64,000 nt of DNA from Shewanella oneidensis MR-1 (GCF_000146165.2 NC_004347.2:124001-188000); one strand, 5' to 3'; numbered from the stretch's first letter, positions 7,706-17,211 are shown. Program-made: numbers and translations. Notes: generated by a model from the letters alone, not told the origin.

Positions 7706-8325
7706 TCTCGACTGACTAGAATCGCGGCGAGGGTGAGAAACACGCCGCCGCTGGTGCGGTCAAACCAATGCAATTTGTTGCTGGCCTTAAGACTAGGAGC
7801 CAGCACATTTGCCATTGAGGCGTAGATCATCACAAAGCTAAAGTCGACGAGCGCCCAAGTCAGGGCAAGTATCGTCAATTGCGGTAATTGTGGCGCGGTT
7901 AAATCGATAAATTGTGGGAATAAAGCTGCAAAAAACAGCAAGTCTTTGGGATTGCTGATCCCAACTAAAAATGCTTGTTTAAAGAGTTGCTTAAGTGTGC
8001 CTTTCCCTTCTGTTTTAACGACTTCTAGCGTTTGCCCTTGCTGTTTTGTTAGCAATAATTTGATGCCCAAAAACACCAGATAGGCGGCGCCACACCATTT
8101 GAGTATGGTAAAGCCGTATTCTGAGGCGCTGATAATCGCACCTAAACCTGCAGCCGAGGCCGCCATTAAGATCAGTGCGGCGCTGACACTGCCAAGTCCG
8201 GTGGCAATACTGCGTTTTTTACCAAAATGTATACCGTGGGACATCGACAACATCGCAATCGGTCCGGGGGAAATCCCAATCAATACAATTGCAAAAAAAT
8301 AGAGTAGCCAAGTTTCAGTTTGCAT
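7702..8325 (-). CDS. LysE/RhtB-family amino acid exporter
   Basis: The protein has 207 residues and six predicted membrane helices. The N-terminal signature GISPGPIAMLSMSHGIHFGKK is typical of LysE/RhtB translocators, which export amino acids such as homoserine, threonine or lysine from the cytoplasm by proton exchange. The second half contains VGISNPKDLLFFAALFPQFI, also a family hallmark. GGAG lies 7 bases before the ATG. The substrate cannot be read from sequence. The acyltransferase gene lies just upstream in the same direction, 26 bases away, so the two could be co-transcribed. Confidence 0.85.
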   Translation of the reverse strand: MQTETWLLYFFAIVLIGISPGPIAMLSMSHGIHFGKKRSIATGLGSVSAALILMAASAAGLGAIISASEYGFTILKWCGAAYLVFLGIKLLLTKQQGQTLEVVKTEGKGTLKQLFKQAFLVGISNPKDLLFFAALFPQFIDLTAPQLPQLTILALTWALVDFSFVMIYASMANVLAPSLKASNKLHWFDRTSGGVFLTLAAILVSRD

Positions 8326-8351
8326 CTTCTGCTCCGTTATACATTAGGGAA

Positions 8352-8912
8352 TTAGCGTTTGTTGTCGGGCATATAATCAGGGATCGTTTTAGGATGGCGA
8401 CCCTTAATACTGCGGTAGAAGCTTAAAATCTCCGCCATATCTTTTTCTATATCAACTGGTTGTAGAGGTGAGCGGATCACCACTGCTTTACAGGCGAAAT
8501 CTAAGCCCACGGGGACGATAGGGACCTGCGCCTTAGCCGCAATATGGTAAAAACCACATTTCCAACGCCTGACGGGGCTACGGGTGCCTTCGGGGGCGAG
8601 TGCCAGTTTATACTCGGACTGGGTAGTAAACAGCTGCACCACGGAATCGACCAAGTTATTGTTTTTACGCCTATCGACTGGGCTACCGCCGATAGCTCGG
8701 AAGAACCAACCCCAGGGCGGAATAAACAATTGATGCTTACCAAGGAAGTGGATGCGCGTATTTAATGCACCACGAGCGAGGACACCAATGATAAAGTCCC
8801 AGTTGCTAGTGTGTGGTGCAACAATCACAATATATTTGGCTTGAGTGGGGAGCTCTCCTTGAATTCGCCAGCCTGAAATGTTTAGTAGCCAGCGGCATAA
8901 ACGTGTAAACAT
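8352..8912 (-). CDS. PlsC-type 1-acylglycerol-3-phosphate acyltransferase-like protein
   Basis: This 186-residue protein carries the catalytic HxxxxD motif of glycerolipid acyltransferases (HTSNWD, H34 to D39) and the phosphate-binding block APEGTRS near residue 117, followed by IAAKAQVPIVPVGLDF. It is short and lacks extra membrane helices, like the small PlsC-like proteins of many proteobacteria. It probably acylates a lysophospholipid or related acceptor at the inner membrane; the acceptor is unknown. It is divergent from the NTF2-like gene and upstream of the LysE-type exporter. Confidence 0.8.
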   Translation of the reverse strand: MFTRLCRWLLNISGWRIQGELPTQAKYIVIVAPHTSNWDFIIGVLARGALNTRIHFLGKHQLFIPPWGWFFRAIGGSPVDRRKNNNLVDSVVQLFTTQSEYKLALAPEGTRSPVRRWKCGFYHIAAKAQVPIVPVGLDFACKAVVIRSPLQPVDIEKDMAEILSFYRSIKGRHPKTIPDYMPDNKR

Positions 8913-9039
8913 AATGTGGTGCTCAGAGTCGAAAAATTAATAATATCATCAGCTTTTTTTAATTATAAATCGGCTTAGATAAGATAGTCTGGGCCGAATA
9001 GATATAATACAGTCTACCTGATTGTGAGGGAGCGATACT

Positions 9040-9489
9040 ATGTTGCGACAGGGATTGATAAGAAAACATATTTTGCAGTGCCTTACGGCGATATTGCTGC
9101 TATTTGTTGGGCAGGTGAGCGCGGTGCCAACCGATGATATTGTCCAACTGCTAAAAGGTCAGGAGGAAGCCTGGAATCGAGGCGATCTTGACGCTTATAT
9201 GCAAGGTTATTGGCAAAATGAGCAGCTTATGCTCATCTCAAACGGTAAATTTCGCAACGGCTGGGACGAAACCCTTGCTGCCTATAAGAAGAATTACCCG
9301 GATAAAGAGTCATTGGGTGAGCTGAAGTTCACGATTAAAGAAATCAAAATGCTCAGCAACTATGCCGCTATGGTGGTTGGACGTTGGGATTTAAAACGGT
9401 TAAAGGACACTCCAACAGGGGTATTTACCCTGCTGGTGGAAAAAATCGATGACCGTTGGGTGATCACTATGGACCACAGTTCAGACTGA
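9040..9489 (+). CDS. Secreted NTF2-like (SnoaL/DUF4440) protein
   Basis: The protein has 149 residues with a hydrophobic N-terminal segment (residues 12-29, ending VSA) that looks like a signal peptide. The mature part begins DDIVQLLKGQEEAWNRGDLDAYMQGYW, the classic first helix of the NTF2-like/SnoaL superfamily, and ends with LVEKIDDRWVITMDHSSD, the last strand. The fold is a cone-shaped barrel used as an enzyme or ligand-binding scaffold, so no specific activity can be assigned. GGGAG precedes the ATG by 8 bases. Confidence 0.78.
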   Translation: MLRQGLIRKHILQCLTAILLLFVGQVSAVPTDDIVQLLKGQEEAWNRGDLDAYMQGYWQNEQLMLISNGKFRNGWDETLAAYKKNYPDKESLGELKFTIKEIKMLSNYAAMVVGRWDLKRLKDTPTGVFTLLVEKIDDRWVITMDHSSD

Positions 9490-9510
9490 AGTTAATCTCT
9501 GACCGATAAG

Positions 9511-10311
9511 CTAAAAAACCACTAAACAGTCTGGCTCTGGCGGTAATTGGGGCGGTAGGGTGAAGTGGAAATCCTGTTGTCCCAGACGCCGACCCTTACC
9601 ATCGTATCTCACCTCGGTGAACTGAATTTCCCCTTGGGCATTTTGTAGCAAAATGCTGGTGGATCGGGTGCCATAATCGGGGTGACGAATATAAATCGCG
9701 GCTAAACGGCGCTTCCATTCTAGCCCCACACCAGTGTCGGGTAACTCATTATCCTGTGGCTGTGAATCATCCTGCATCAGCTTGATGAGCGACTCGACTT
9801 CAAGCTGTGCCGATTGTTGGATTAGGGCTTCGAGTGAGCGCTGACCTTTGGCCATTTTGGGCCAAACATCATCCATTGCCCCATTGCTAATAGCATGAAA
9901 TCCTTGGGTTAACTTTACCGTCTCCCGCCTAATACTATTAAAACAGTACAGATTGGTGCCTTGGCCAAAGACTAAGTTGAAGGGTTGATAATCTTGTGCG
10001 TGCTCCACAAGCCAGTTAGGGCAGATAAGCGAGCCAGAATTTAATGCCTGAATGACGAGTTCGCCGCGGCTACGCATGGGTTCTTGGTTTTTTTGCGCGA
10101 CTCTTAAGTTGGTCACCCCTGCAAGTTGACCTTGTGTATTCACTCCAAACCAAGTACCGCCCGCCTGTAAGTCTTTTCCCGCGAGCATATTGCGCTCAGG
10201 CGGCCAAAATTGCGCTGGTGCCGTGGGTCTGTGGTGAAACTCATCCCGATTCGCACAAATAATCAAGGGATACTGGGGATGAGCATTAAGCGCGATGAAG
10301 AGTATGCACAT
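9511..10311 (-). CDS. NRDE (TANGO2-like) family protein
   Basis: The 266-residue protein begins MCILFIALNAHPQYPLIICANRDEFHHRP, containing the diagnostic NRDE motif at residues 20-23 and the N-terminal Cys2. Downstream, GGTWFGVNTQGQLAGVTNLR fits the family pattern. Members resemble N-terminal nucleophile hydrolases and the eukaryotic TANGO2 proteins linked to haem and lipid handling, but the bacterial function is unsettled. It lies between two genes facing it or following it at short spacing; its own downstream neighbour is convergent. The frame is intact. Confidence 0.85.
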   Translation of the reverse strand: MCILFIALNAHPQYPLIICANRDEFHHRPTAPAQFWPPERNMLAGKDLQAGGTWFGVNTQGQLAGVTNLRVAQKNQEPMRSRGELVIQALNSGSLICPNWLVEHAQDYQPFNLVFGQGTNLYCFNSIRRETVKLTQGFHAISNGAMDDVWPKMAKGQRSLEALIQQSAQLEVESLIKLMQDDSQPQDNELPDTGVGLEWKRRLAAIYIRHPDYGTRSTSILLQNAQGEIQFTEVRYDGKGRRLGQQDFHFTLPPQLPPEPDCLVVF

Positions 10312-10373
10312 AGCAGGCTAAGTTTTTCCTAGGATAGGATTAACTTAGCCTGTCTGTCGCCAAATGAACAGTT

Positions 10374-12014
10374 TTAGTGATGGTGCTTATCCCTATCCGC
10401 GTGATCATGGGTGTGGCCATGGCTGCTATCGTGGCTATGAGTAGGGCTATTGGGCGTCGGTAAAACAGTTGAATGCGCATGGGTATGAGCATGATCATGG
10501 CTATGCTTATGCCCATGGGCTGTGGGTTTTAACATCATAAGGCGGCGCAGGAATTTACGGGGGCCAAGGCGCAGTAAGCTCGCAGCAAATAAGGCCGATA
10601 AGATCAGTAATGCTACTAAGTTGATGGCCTCAGGTAAGGTGATCAACGAGAACCACATTGGCAACTTAAGGGCTGCAACGAGGGCGATAGCAATCATTGC
10701 CAGCAAAATCGCGCGTTGTGGCCAATTCATAAGCCTTAGTTGGGCGATACTTAACACGGGAGCGGCAATTAAAGGCAATATGATGGCCAACGGGCTCCAG
10801 CCGCTATAGGCAAGTGCAATCGACAACACCGCAGCACCTAAGTTACAAAAACGCATTGGTAAAAATACCAGCAATAGCACAGCAATCTGTAACATCGGGT
10901 TATTTAACGGCACTGAAGGATGGCCGATCAGATTCACTAGCACTAAGCTGAGCAATACCCAAGGCGCGCTGCGATCAACCAAATGGGCAAAACCAAAACG
11001 CAGGGCTTTGCTCGGTAATGTTGTGTGGGGATCGGTAATCTCGACCTGCGCATTGGCCAAATAGGCGCTCATGACAAAGCTCACTAGGAGTTGGAACAGC
11101 GCCAACCAAGGGCCGAGCAGCAATGCTGTTAGCACTAACGCTTCTGGGCCTGCTAAACGTTGGAACCAGCGGCGAGCGAGGCTATTATCCTGTGGCGTTA
11201 AACCAAGTTTGAATCGTAGCGCTGCTACGGCATAACTGAGTAAAAGCACAGGTGCTATTGTCATGAGCCATGTTGTTAGCTGCTCCGCACTGTGGTTGTG
11301 GTGGGCATGATCATGGCCGCCAGAATCCACTAATAACAGCATCATTAATAAGCCAATACCGAGCAAACTGCCGATTCCTGCCTGATATTCGTATCGGCCT
11401 TGTTTATCCACATCCTGTTGACCATGGGGTTGATGTAATACAACGTGCAGAATCGAACCCGTCACAAAGGCTTGTAAGTAAACCGTTTTATCTATGCTCA
11501 TGTGTGACAAAAGCTGTTCGCTGGCAAAATAGCCGATGCTGGTGAATAGCATAATGGCAGCAAAAATAATCAGTGTCCAACGGACGCCAAGATGGGGTTT
11601 GAGTATCCACCACACGGCAAAACCGACAGGGAGGCGATGGAGTATCACGCCCAAGGCTAACAGAATGGAATTGCCATCTTGCTGTGCTAAAACCATGGCA
11701 GTGCCATCGGTGATGGTATGTAGCAATAAGCCACTAATGCCTAGAAAAAGGGCAAAATTATGCGTGATTTCAGAATAGCGGTGGAATAATCGCTCGCTCG
11801 CCGTTGGTCCCCATAGACCAAGTATCACAAATACAATCGCTAGCAGGCCACCGTGTTCAAGCAGTTCAGGCAGAATATGGATCAGCACTAACCCGCCTAA
11901 AGAGACGAAGATAAAACCATCGAGTCCCTTTTGTAATCCGCTACCCGATGAAAAGTAGCGATAAAACAGTGGTCCGATTAAGAGTGCGATACAACTAGCA
12001 AGAAGATAGAGCAT
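10374..12014 (-). CDS. ZIP-like metal permease fused to a second permease domain, with His-rich tail
   Basis: The protein has about 546 residues and many membrane segments. The first 220 residues resemble ZIP divalent-metal transporters, with LLHTITDGTAMVLA and LHRLPVGFAVWW carrying the paired His/Asp metal-site residues. A short HDHAHHNH loop follows near residue 237, then a second set of six or so helices resembling a permease of the DUF318 type. The last 45 residues are a string of His-Asp/Ser/Thr repeats, presumably binding zinc, nickel or copper. The frame is open from a GTG at 12023; the ATG at 12014 is taken here. Transport direction and metal are not known. Confidence 0.72.
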   Translation of the reverse strand: MLYLLASCIALLIGPLFYRYFSSGSGLQKGLDGFIFVSLGGLVLIHILPELLEHGGLLAIVFVILGLWGPTASERLFHRYSEITHNFALFLGISGLLLHTITDGTAMVLAQQDGNSILLALGVILHRLPVGFAVWWILKPHLGVRWTLIIFAAIMLFTSIGYFASEQLLSHMSIDKTVYLQAFVTGSILHVVLHQPHGQQDVDKQGRYEYQAGIGSLLGIGLLMMLLLVDSGGHDHAHHNHSAEQLTTWLMTIAPVLLLSYAVAALRFKLGLTPQDNSLARRWFQRLAGPEALVLTALLLGPWLALFQLLVSFVMSAYLANAQVEITDPHTTLPSKALRFGFAHLVDRSAPWVLLSLVLVNLIGHPSVPLNNPMLQIAVLLLVFLPMRFCNLGAAVLSIALAYSGWSPLAIILPLIAAPVLSIAQLRLMNWPQRAILLAMIAIALVAALKLPMWFSLITLPEAINLVALLILSALFAASLLRLGPRKFLRRLMMLKPTAHGHKHSHDHAHTHAHSTVLPTPNSPTHSHDSSHGHTHDHADRDKHHH

Positions 12015-12309
12015 GGATTCCACGAAAATTTGCCGAAAAAACGCCGTAGTATACCAGTTGTAATTTAAATGAGCAGTGACTTACTGGCAATTTACTAAAG
12101 TGATATTTGCTTTTCATTGTAAGCGCAGAAATCAATTCAATCATCAGAGACTTATCGGGGTATTGGCCGGTATTCTTAACTGTCAAAATTGACAATTGTG
12201 CAGTTGTTTAATGCCATCATAAGGAATTTTATAGATAAATTTTCACATCTGTAATACGAAAAAGTTATACAATGTGTGCTCATGTTGGCTTGGGTGTTGA
12301 TAAAGTTAA

Positions 12310-12903
12310 ATGGATATATTTTCTGCTGCGGTAATGTTGTTTTTAATTATGGATCCCCTCGGTAATTTACCGATATTCGCGTCGATTTTACGACATATCG
12401 ACCCTAAAAAACGTCGTAGAGTGTTGATCCGCGAACTGATTTTTGCATTAGTGATTATGTTGGCGTTCCTGTATGCGGGGGAGGCCATTTTAAGCTTCTT
12501 AAATCTGCGTTCTGAATCGGTCAGTATTGCCGGCGGTATTATTCTGTTTTTGATCGCGATTCGGATGATTTTCCCCCAACCGGGTGGCGTGGTGGGGCTG
12601 GCTGCGGGAGAAGAGCCTTTTATCGTACCTATGGCGATTCCCTTAATGGCGGGGCCATCTATCCTTGCGGCGCTTATTTTATTGGCGCATACCGATAGTT
12701 CTCGTATGACGGACTGGACGATAGCATTAGTATCTGCATGGGCAGCAAGTGCGGTTATCTTAATGTTCTATAAACTCTTTACCCGTATGTTGGGTGAAAA
12801 GGGGTTAACGGCTGTTGAGCGTTTGATGGGTATGGTGTTGGTAATGATATCGGTGCAAATGTTCCTCGACGGGGTATCAAACTATATGAAAACCGCTGGT
12901 TAA
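12310..12903 (+). CDS. yhgN: MarC-family inner membrane protein YhgN
   Basis: This 197-residue protein with six predicted helices has the same length as E. coli YhgN. It begins MDIFSAAVMLFLIMDPLGNLPIF and contains RRVLIRELIFALVIM and EEPFIVPMAIPLMAGPSILAA, the two half-repeats of MarC proteins. Despite the name, MarC proteins are not established antibiotic-resistance determinants and their substrate is unknown. The gene stands alone, is divergent from the ZIP-like gene, and is followed by a good intrinsic terminator at 12924. Confidence 0.87.
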   Translation: MDIFSAAVMLFLIMDPLGNLPIFASILRHIDPKKRRRVLIRELIFALVIMLAFLYAGEAILSFLNLRSESVSIAGGIILFLIAIRMIFPQPGGVVGLAAGEEPFIVPMAIPLMAGPSILAALILLAHTDSSRMTDWTIALVSAWAASAVILMFYKLFTRMLGEKGLTAVERLMGMVLVMISVQMFLDGVSNYMKTAG

Positions 12904-12923
12904 CCGACGGCACTCAACGATAT

Positions 12924-12957
12924 GAAAACCGCATTAACGCAGTTAGTGCGGTTTTTT
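12924..12957 (+). terminator. Intrinsic terminator after yhgN
   Basis: The stem ACCGCATTAAC pairs with GTTAGTGCGGT around a GCA loop and is followed by a T6 run. It is placed 20 bases after the yhgN stop. Confidence 0.85.
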
Positions 12958-13093
12958 ATGGTTAAAAATCGCGTTGAAGAATGCTTGCTGAATAAACGCT
13001 GACAAAAGTACAAAAACCATCACCTTTCAATCTGTATCAAGTTGTTACACTGATCTTGTCCTGATATGTTTTCACATCCCACTAGAGTTGGCC

Positions 13094-13107
13094 TTCCTAA
13101 TTAGGAA
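13094..13107. promoter_or_regulatory. Perfect 14-bp palindrome upstream of the M6 protease
   Basis: TTCCTAATTAGGAA is a perfect palindrome about 100 bases before the protease start. The rest of the 12904-13206 gap shows no gene. It could be an operator; no regulator is recognised. Confidence 0.3.
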
Positions 13108-13206
13108 CGCGAACCAATAAACAAACTTGCCATAGTATGAATAGGCACTAGCCTTAAAAAATAGCTTGGTTATACCAGCGCAAATTGTGACGGAAGGAAT
13201 ACGGTT

Positions 13207-16014
13207 ATGCGAAGTAAAAAGAGTATCACAGCGTTTGGATTGATGTTGGCCTTGCTAAGTGGCACCAGTATCGCTGCACCTAATCACACACCAGCGGATG
13301 CGGGGGTCATTAACAAAGAAAGGATCCTCTATTGGCTAATTAAGCGTGGCGAAGTCTCCGAGGATGCGAGCGACAGTGTCAAGCAAGCGGCCGTTGAAGC
13401 CTATATTGCCCGCGCGAGCCTAGCACAGCCTAAAGAGCCTCGAGTGGTGATTGAGGCCGAGCAAGAACGCCTCCATAAAGCCAAAACCACAGCAATGATG
13501 CGCGCACCTGCGCAACGTGCTTTAGCGGATGCCGATGTGACTAAAACGGTTAAGGTATTAACCGTACTGATTGATTTTCCTGATTTAAGATATAACAACA
13601 ACGGCTTAACCGCGAGTGATACAGACATGTATTATTCAAGTTATCCCGCCTCTCACTACAAGAATTTACTCTTCTCAACGGCCGGTTTTAGTGGCCCGCA
13701 GGGGCAAAGTTTAGATTCGGCCTATCAGTATTACCAGGCTGTTTCGGGCAAAACCTTCTTCTTTACTGGCGATGTTAAAGGTTGGTATACCGCTGGCCAA
13801 CATGCTGATTACTATGGTGCTAATGATGCTGATACCAGCAACGACGTCAAAGTTGGCGAGCTGGTTAAAGAGGCGGTATCACAGGCGGTTGCCAGTATGT
13901 CAGCTGCGGAGCTTGCTAGCTATGATATTGAAGATCCATATGATTTAAATGGTAATGGTAACTTAAATGAAGCTGATGGCATTATTGACCATGTGATGAT
14001 TTTCCACTCCAGTATTGGGGAAGAAACCGGTGGTGGCAAATTAGGGGCTAATGCGATTTGGTCGCACCGTTATTATGTAAATCAAAGCACTCAAGGTTAT
14101 ACCTTGCCTGGAACAAACAAAAAAGTCTTTGGTTATACGATTCAACCAATAGATGCGGCGACTGGGGTGTGTACCCATGAATTTGGCCACGATCTCGGAC
14201 TTCCCGATGAATACGATACTACGGATAACGCTAACAAAGATGGTTCGCCCGTTGGTTATTGGTCGTTGATGTCGGGCGGCAGTTGGACTGGAACTATTTC
14301 TGGCGCACAGCCAAGCGGTTTTAGCCCCTACGCGCGTTCGTATTTACAGACAAAATATAAAGGTAAATGGCTTAACGAGCGTGAGATTAGCTTAGATACC
14401 ATTCCTAGATCGGGCATGGAAATCACGCTCAATCAGGCGATAAACCAAGATGCGGTGAATCAAATATCGATTCCGCTACCTGCGACACAAATTGCCTTTA
14501 AAGCGCCTTATCAAGGGACTTACCAGTACTATTCTGGCCAAGGAAACATGCTGGCAAACAGCATGAGCTTTGCTACAACCTTGCCAGTGACGAGTGATAA
14601 ACTCACGCTTTCCATGCAAGCGAGTTGGGATATTGAAAACAGCTTTGACTATATGCAGGTCAATGTGGATGGCACAGCGATTGCGGGTAATTACACTCAA
14701 TCCAGCAACACCATTAATAGTGCTCGACATATCATTACGGGTAAATCATCGAGCATCCCGACCTCTGTGGGAGACGATGCTTGGGTCGCGTTGGAATATG
14801 ATTTGTCGGCCTATGCAGGCAAAGCTGTCACTATTGAATTTAACTATGTGACCGATGAGGCAGTTAGTGGCTCAGGTATTACTATCGACAATATCAGCAT
14901 CAAACAAGGCACGAGTGAGTTGTATGCCGATAATGCCGAAGCGGCAAACAAAGCCACTTTCGCTGGTTATAGCCGCATTACTAACACTCGCCCAGGCCCT
15001 TCATCCCGTTACCTTATTCAATTACGCAGCCACAATGGTGTCGATGCGGGGCTGAAGAGTAAAGGGTTTGATCCTGGTGTGCTGCTATGGCTCGAGAATG
15101 CCAGCTATAGCGATAACAACGTGTCAGACCATCCCGGCCGAAGCTTAATTGGCGTGATTGATGCTGATCAAAATATGATTGGCACTAACTCTACCGATGT
15201 ACAAATCCGAGATGCTGCTTTTAGCACGGTAAAACAAACCGCTTATTTTGGTGACAATAGTCTCGATGCGATCAGTCTGTTTGACGATAGTTTAGATTAC
15301 AGTGCGCCGCTGCAACCTCAGTCAGGTATGCAACTGCAACAACTTGGGTTGACGATGGAAGTTGTCGCTCAAGCCAGTGATAACAGCACCGCAGTGATCC
15401 GTTTAGCGAATGCAAACGCCGATCCCGCATTAACTCCCTTAACCGCCGCAATTAATCTGAGCCAAAACGGGCAGGCGGTGACGGTTTCTGCTGCGGTAGA
15501 AGGAGGAGAAGGCGCGTATTCCTACGCTTGGGATTTCGGTGTAGCGGGAGCAACAAGTACCTCGGCCACAGCGGTTTATACCTACTCTGCGGCTGGAACC
15601 TATACGCTGACCTTAACCGTTACCGATGCCAAAGGTACAAAAGTCACCGCCACGAAAACCGTGGTAGTCAGCTTACCGTTAACTGCCAGCTTTAGTTTCA
15701 ATGCGAGTCTGCTAACGGTGAACTTTAGCAACACCTCGACTGGCGGAGCTGGAAGCGTGAGCTATTTATGGAACTTTGGTGATGGCACCACAAGTACGGC
15801 GGTGTCACCATCCCATACTTACGTGAATGCGGGAACCTACACCGTGACGCTCACGGTTAAAGATACCCAAAATGCGACCGCAAGCAGTAGCTCAAGCGTC
15901 ACCGTATCTGCCCCCATCGCCCCCCCATCGGAAGGTTCTGGTGGCGGAGGTAGCTTAGGTTGGCTTAGTCTTCTGCTGCTCGGTGGTTTTGCATGGCGTC
16001 GCCAGCGCCAATAA
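13207..16014 (+). CDS. Secreted M6-family metalloprotease with PKD repeats and GlyGly-CTERM
   Basis: This 935-residue protein starts with a signal peptide (LMLALLSGTSIAA). The M6 (immune inhibitor A-like) domain carries the zinc motif HEFGHDLGLPDE with H324, E325 and H328, followed by the WSLMSGG turn. Two PKD domains lie at about 745-825 (YSYAWDFG) and 826-905 (YLWNFGDGT). The C-terminus GGGGSLGWLSLLLLGGFAW plus RRQRQ is a GlyGly-CTERM sorting tail, recognised in known systems by rhombosortase, with export by a type II secretion system. A full type II operon lies at 47.3-58.9 kb. It is expected to be surface-processed or released and to degrade proteins. GGAAGG precedes the ATG. Confidence 0.9.
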   Translation: MRSKKSITAFGLMLALLSGTSIAAPNHTPADAGVINKERILYWLIKRGEVSEDASDSVKQAAVEAYIARASLAQPKEPRVVIEAEQERLHKAKTTAMMRAPAQRALADADVTKTVKVLTVLIDFPDLRYNNNGLTASDTDMYYSSYPASHYKNLLFSTAGFSGPQGQSLDSAYQYYQAVSGKTFFFTGDVKGWYTAGQHADYYGANDADTSNDVKVGELVKEAVSQAVASMSAAELASYDIEDPYDLNGNGNLNEADGIIDHVMIFHSSIGEETGGGKLGANAIWSHRYYVNQSTQGYTLPGTNKKVFGYTIQPIDAATGVCTHEFGHDLGLPDEYDTTDNANKDGSPVGYWSLMSGGSWTGTISGAQPSGFSPYARSYLQTKYKGKWLNEREISLDTIPRSGMEITLNQAINQDAVNQISIPLPATQIAFKAPYQGTYQYYSGQGNMLANSMSFATTLPVTSDKLTLSMQASWDIENSFDYMQVNVDGTAIAGNYTQSSNTINSARHIITGKSSSIPTSVGDDAWVALEYDLSAYAGKAVTIEFNYVTDEAVSGSGITIDNISIKQGTSELYADNAEAANKATFAGYSRITNTRPGPSSRYLIQLRSHNGVDAGLKSKGFDPGVLLWLENASYSDNNVSDHPGRSLIGVIDADQNMIGTNSTDVQIRDAAFSTVKQTAYFGDNSLDAISLFDDSLDYSAPLQPQSGMQLQQLGLTMEVVAQASDNSTAVIRLANANADPALTPLTAAINLSQNGQAVTVSAAVEGGEGAYSYAWDFGVAGATSTSATAVYTYSAAGTYTLTLTVTDAKGTKVTATKTVVVSLPLTASFSFNASLLTVNFSNTSTGGAGSVSYLWNFGDGTTSTAVSPSHTYVNAGTYTVTLTVKDTQNATASSSSSVTVSAPIAPPSEGSGGGGSLGWLSLLLLGGFAWRRQRQ

Positions 16015-16030
16015 GTTTGAGAGTTAAAGC

Positions 16031-16060
16031 AAAATGCCTCTGATATCAGAGGCATTTTTG
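16031..16060. terminator. Bidirectional terminator between the M6 protease and ubiC
   Basis: AAATGCCTCTGA pairs with TCAGAGGCATTT around TA, with T-rich tracts on the right and A-rich tracts on the left. It can serve both convergent genes. Confidence 0.85.
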
Positions 16061-16070
16061 TTTTATCGGC

Positions 16071-16640
16071 TTAGGGGCAGAGCCTAGCGATTGCCTGTTC
16101 GGCGGCAGGGAGGAACATTTCACTGACAAACATTTCCTCCTCGTTGTGGTGGAAATATCGACGTCGCCCCCAAAGCTCATGCTCTACATTCTGCGCTAAA
16201 CTTTGCGCTAGGTGGGCAAGGCGGCTATTGGTGGCAAAGCGGGCAATTTCAATGCGTCCCGGCACAAAACTATCTTGGCTAAATAATAATTCGCCCAGTG
16301 GTCGTGTTCCTAGGCCTAAAAAATCAGCTTGGCGTGTCGATAACAAAGACTGAGGGATCAAGGTTCTGGCAAATACCCAAGGCACATCGTCGAGGCAGAG
16401 TAAGACTTCGCGCACCCAAACGGCACTTTGATTGGGATATTCGCCGTCGAGCGGCGGGCATTGACCTTCACCAAGGATTCTGACTTCAAACTCATTACAG
16501 CAGCCTTTGAGCTTTTGTGTCAGACTACCAGGGGCGAGTAACCATTCCTTAAGGGGAGAAGCGGGAAGATTTTTGGTGTTGTCGGCACAAAACCATTGAA
16601 TTGATTCGCCATAGGGAAAGCTTAAGCTGGTCACATTCAT
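16071..16640 (-). CDS. ubiC: Chorismate lyase UbiC
   Basis: The 189-residue protein fits UbiC, which converts chorismate to 4-hydroxybenzoate and pyruvate, the first committed step of ubiquinone synthesis in the cytoplasm. Recognisable blocks are [48 protein letters not shown] and the C-terminal [22 protein letters not shown], which holds the conserved active-site Glu. It stands alone here; ubiA is not in the window. It is divergent from the FliL-like gene. Confidence 0.88.
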
Positions 16641-16741
16641 TAAATACTCGTTACAATATAAGCAAACGTCGGCAGTCTACCAGATAGATTGGGAAGTTTC
16701 TTCCATTGGCCATTATTGTTTTTAGGGAGCTGTAAACCGCG

Positions 16742-17152
16742 ATGAAAAAATTATTATCAGCCTGCCTGATCTTGTTCACTGTTGTGTGTAGCGCATATGC
16801 GGCCGACGAGAAAGAAGCGGCTCCTGCTGCGGAGTACGCCTATTACGGTTTTGAACCCGAAATCGTGACTAACTATATTTCAAACCGCAAAAAGCTAGGT
16901 TTTGTAAAGATCAGTGTCGAGTTGATGGTGAAGAGTCCCGATGATTTAGTGATCGTTGAGCGCCATGATCCTCTGCTGCGGGCGGCGATTATCGAAGTGC
17001 TGGGCAATCAGGCCGAAGAAAAAGTTAAGTCTCTCACCGGACGTGAAGAGATCCGCCGTGAATGCTTCGATATGGTCAATAACCTGCTGACAAAAGAAGC
17101 GGGTAAACCTTTAGTCGTCAACCTGTTGTTTACCTCCTATCTGTACGATTAA
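16742..17152 (+). CDS. FliL-like secreted protein, orphan
   Basis: The 136-residue protein has a cleavable-looking signal peptide (CSAYAAD) and then a FliL-like domain: YYGFEPEIVTNYIS, LGFVKISVELMVK, IVERHDPLLRAAIIEVLGNQ and GREEIRRECFDMVNNLL. Classical FliL is a membrane-anchored stator-associated flagellar protein inside the fliK-fliM operon; this copy is away from any flagellar gene and may be a paralogue with a separate role. The FliL assignment rests on the pattern of the domain. It lies upstream of rlmF with a 60-base gap. Confidence 0.75.
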   Translation: MKKLLSACLILFTVVCSAYAADEKEAAPAAEYAYYGFEPEIVTNYISNRKKLGFVKISVELMVKSPDDLVIVERHDPLLRAAIIEVLGNQAEEKVKSLTGREEIRRECFDMVNNLLTKEAGKPLVVNLLFTSYLYD

Positions 17153-17211
17153 TCTCGCTAATACGCTCAAGGGCCGATCCTTGGATTGGCCCGCCCTTGT
17201 GATAAATCATT

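Noticed and set aside
10522..10809. A forward frame antisense to the ZIP-like permease
   Set aside because: It mirrors hydrophobic helices of the real gene and has no start context.
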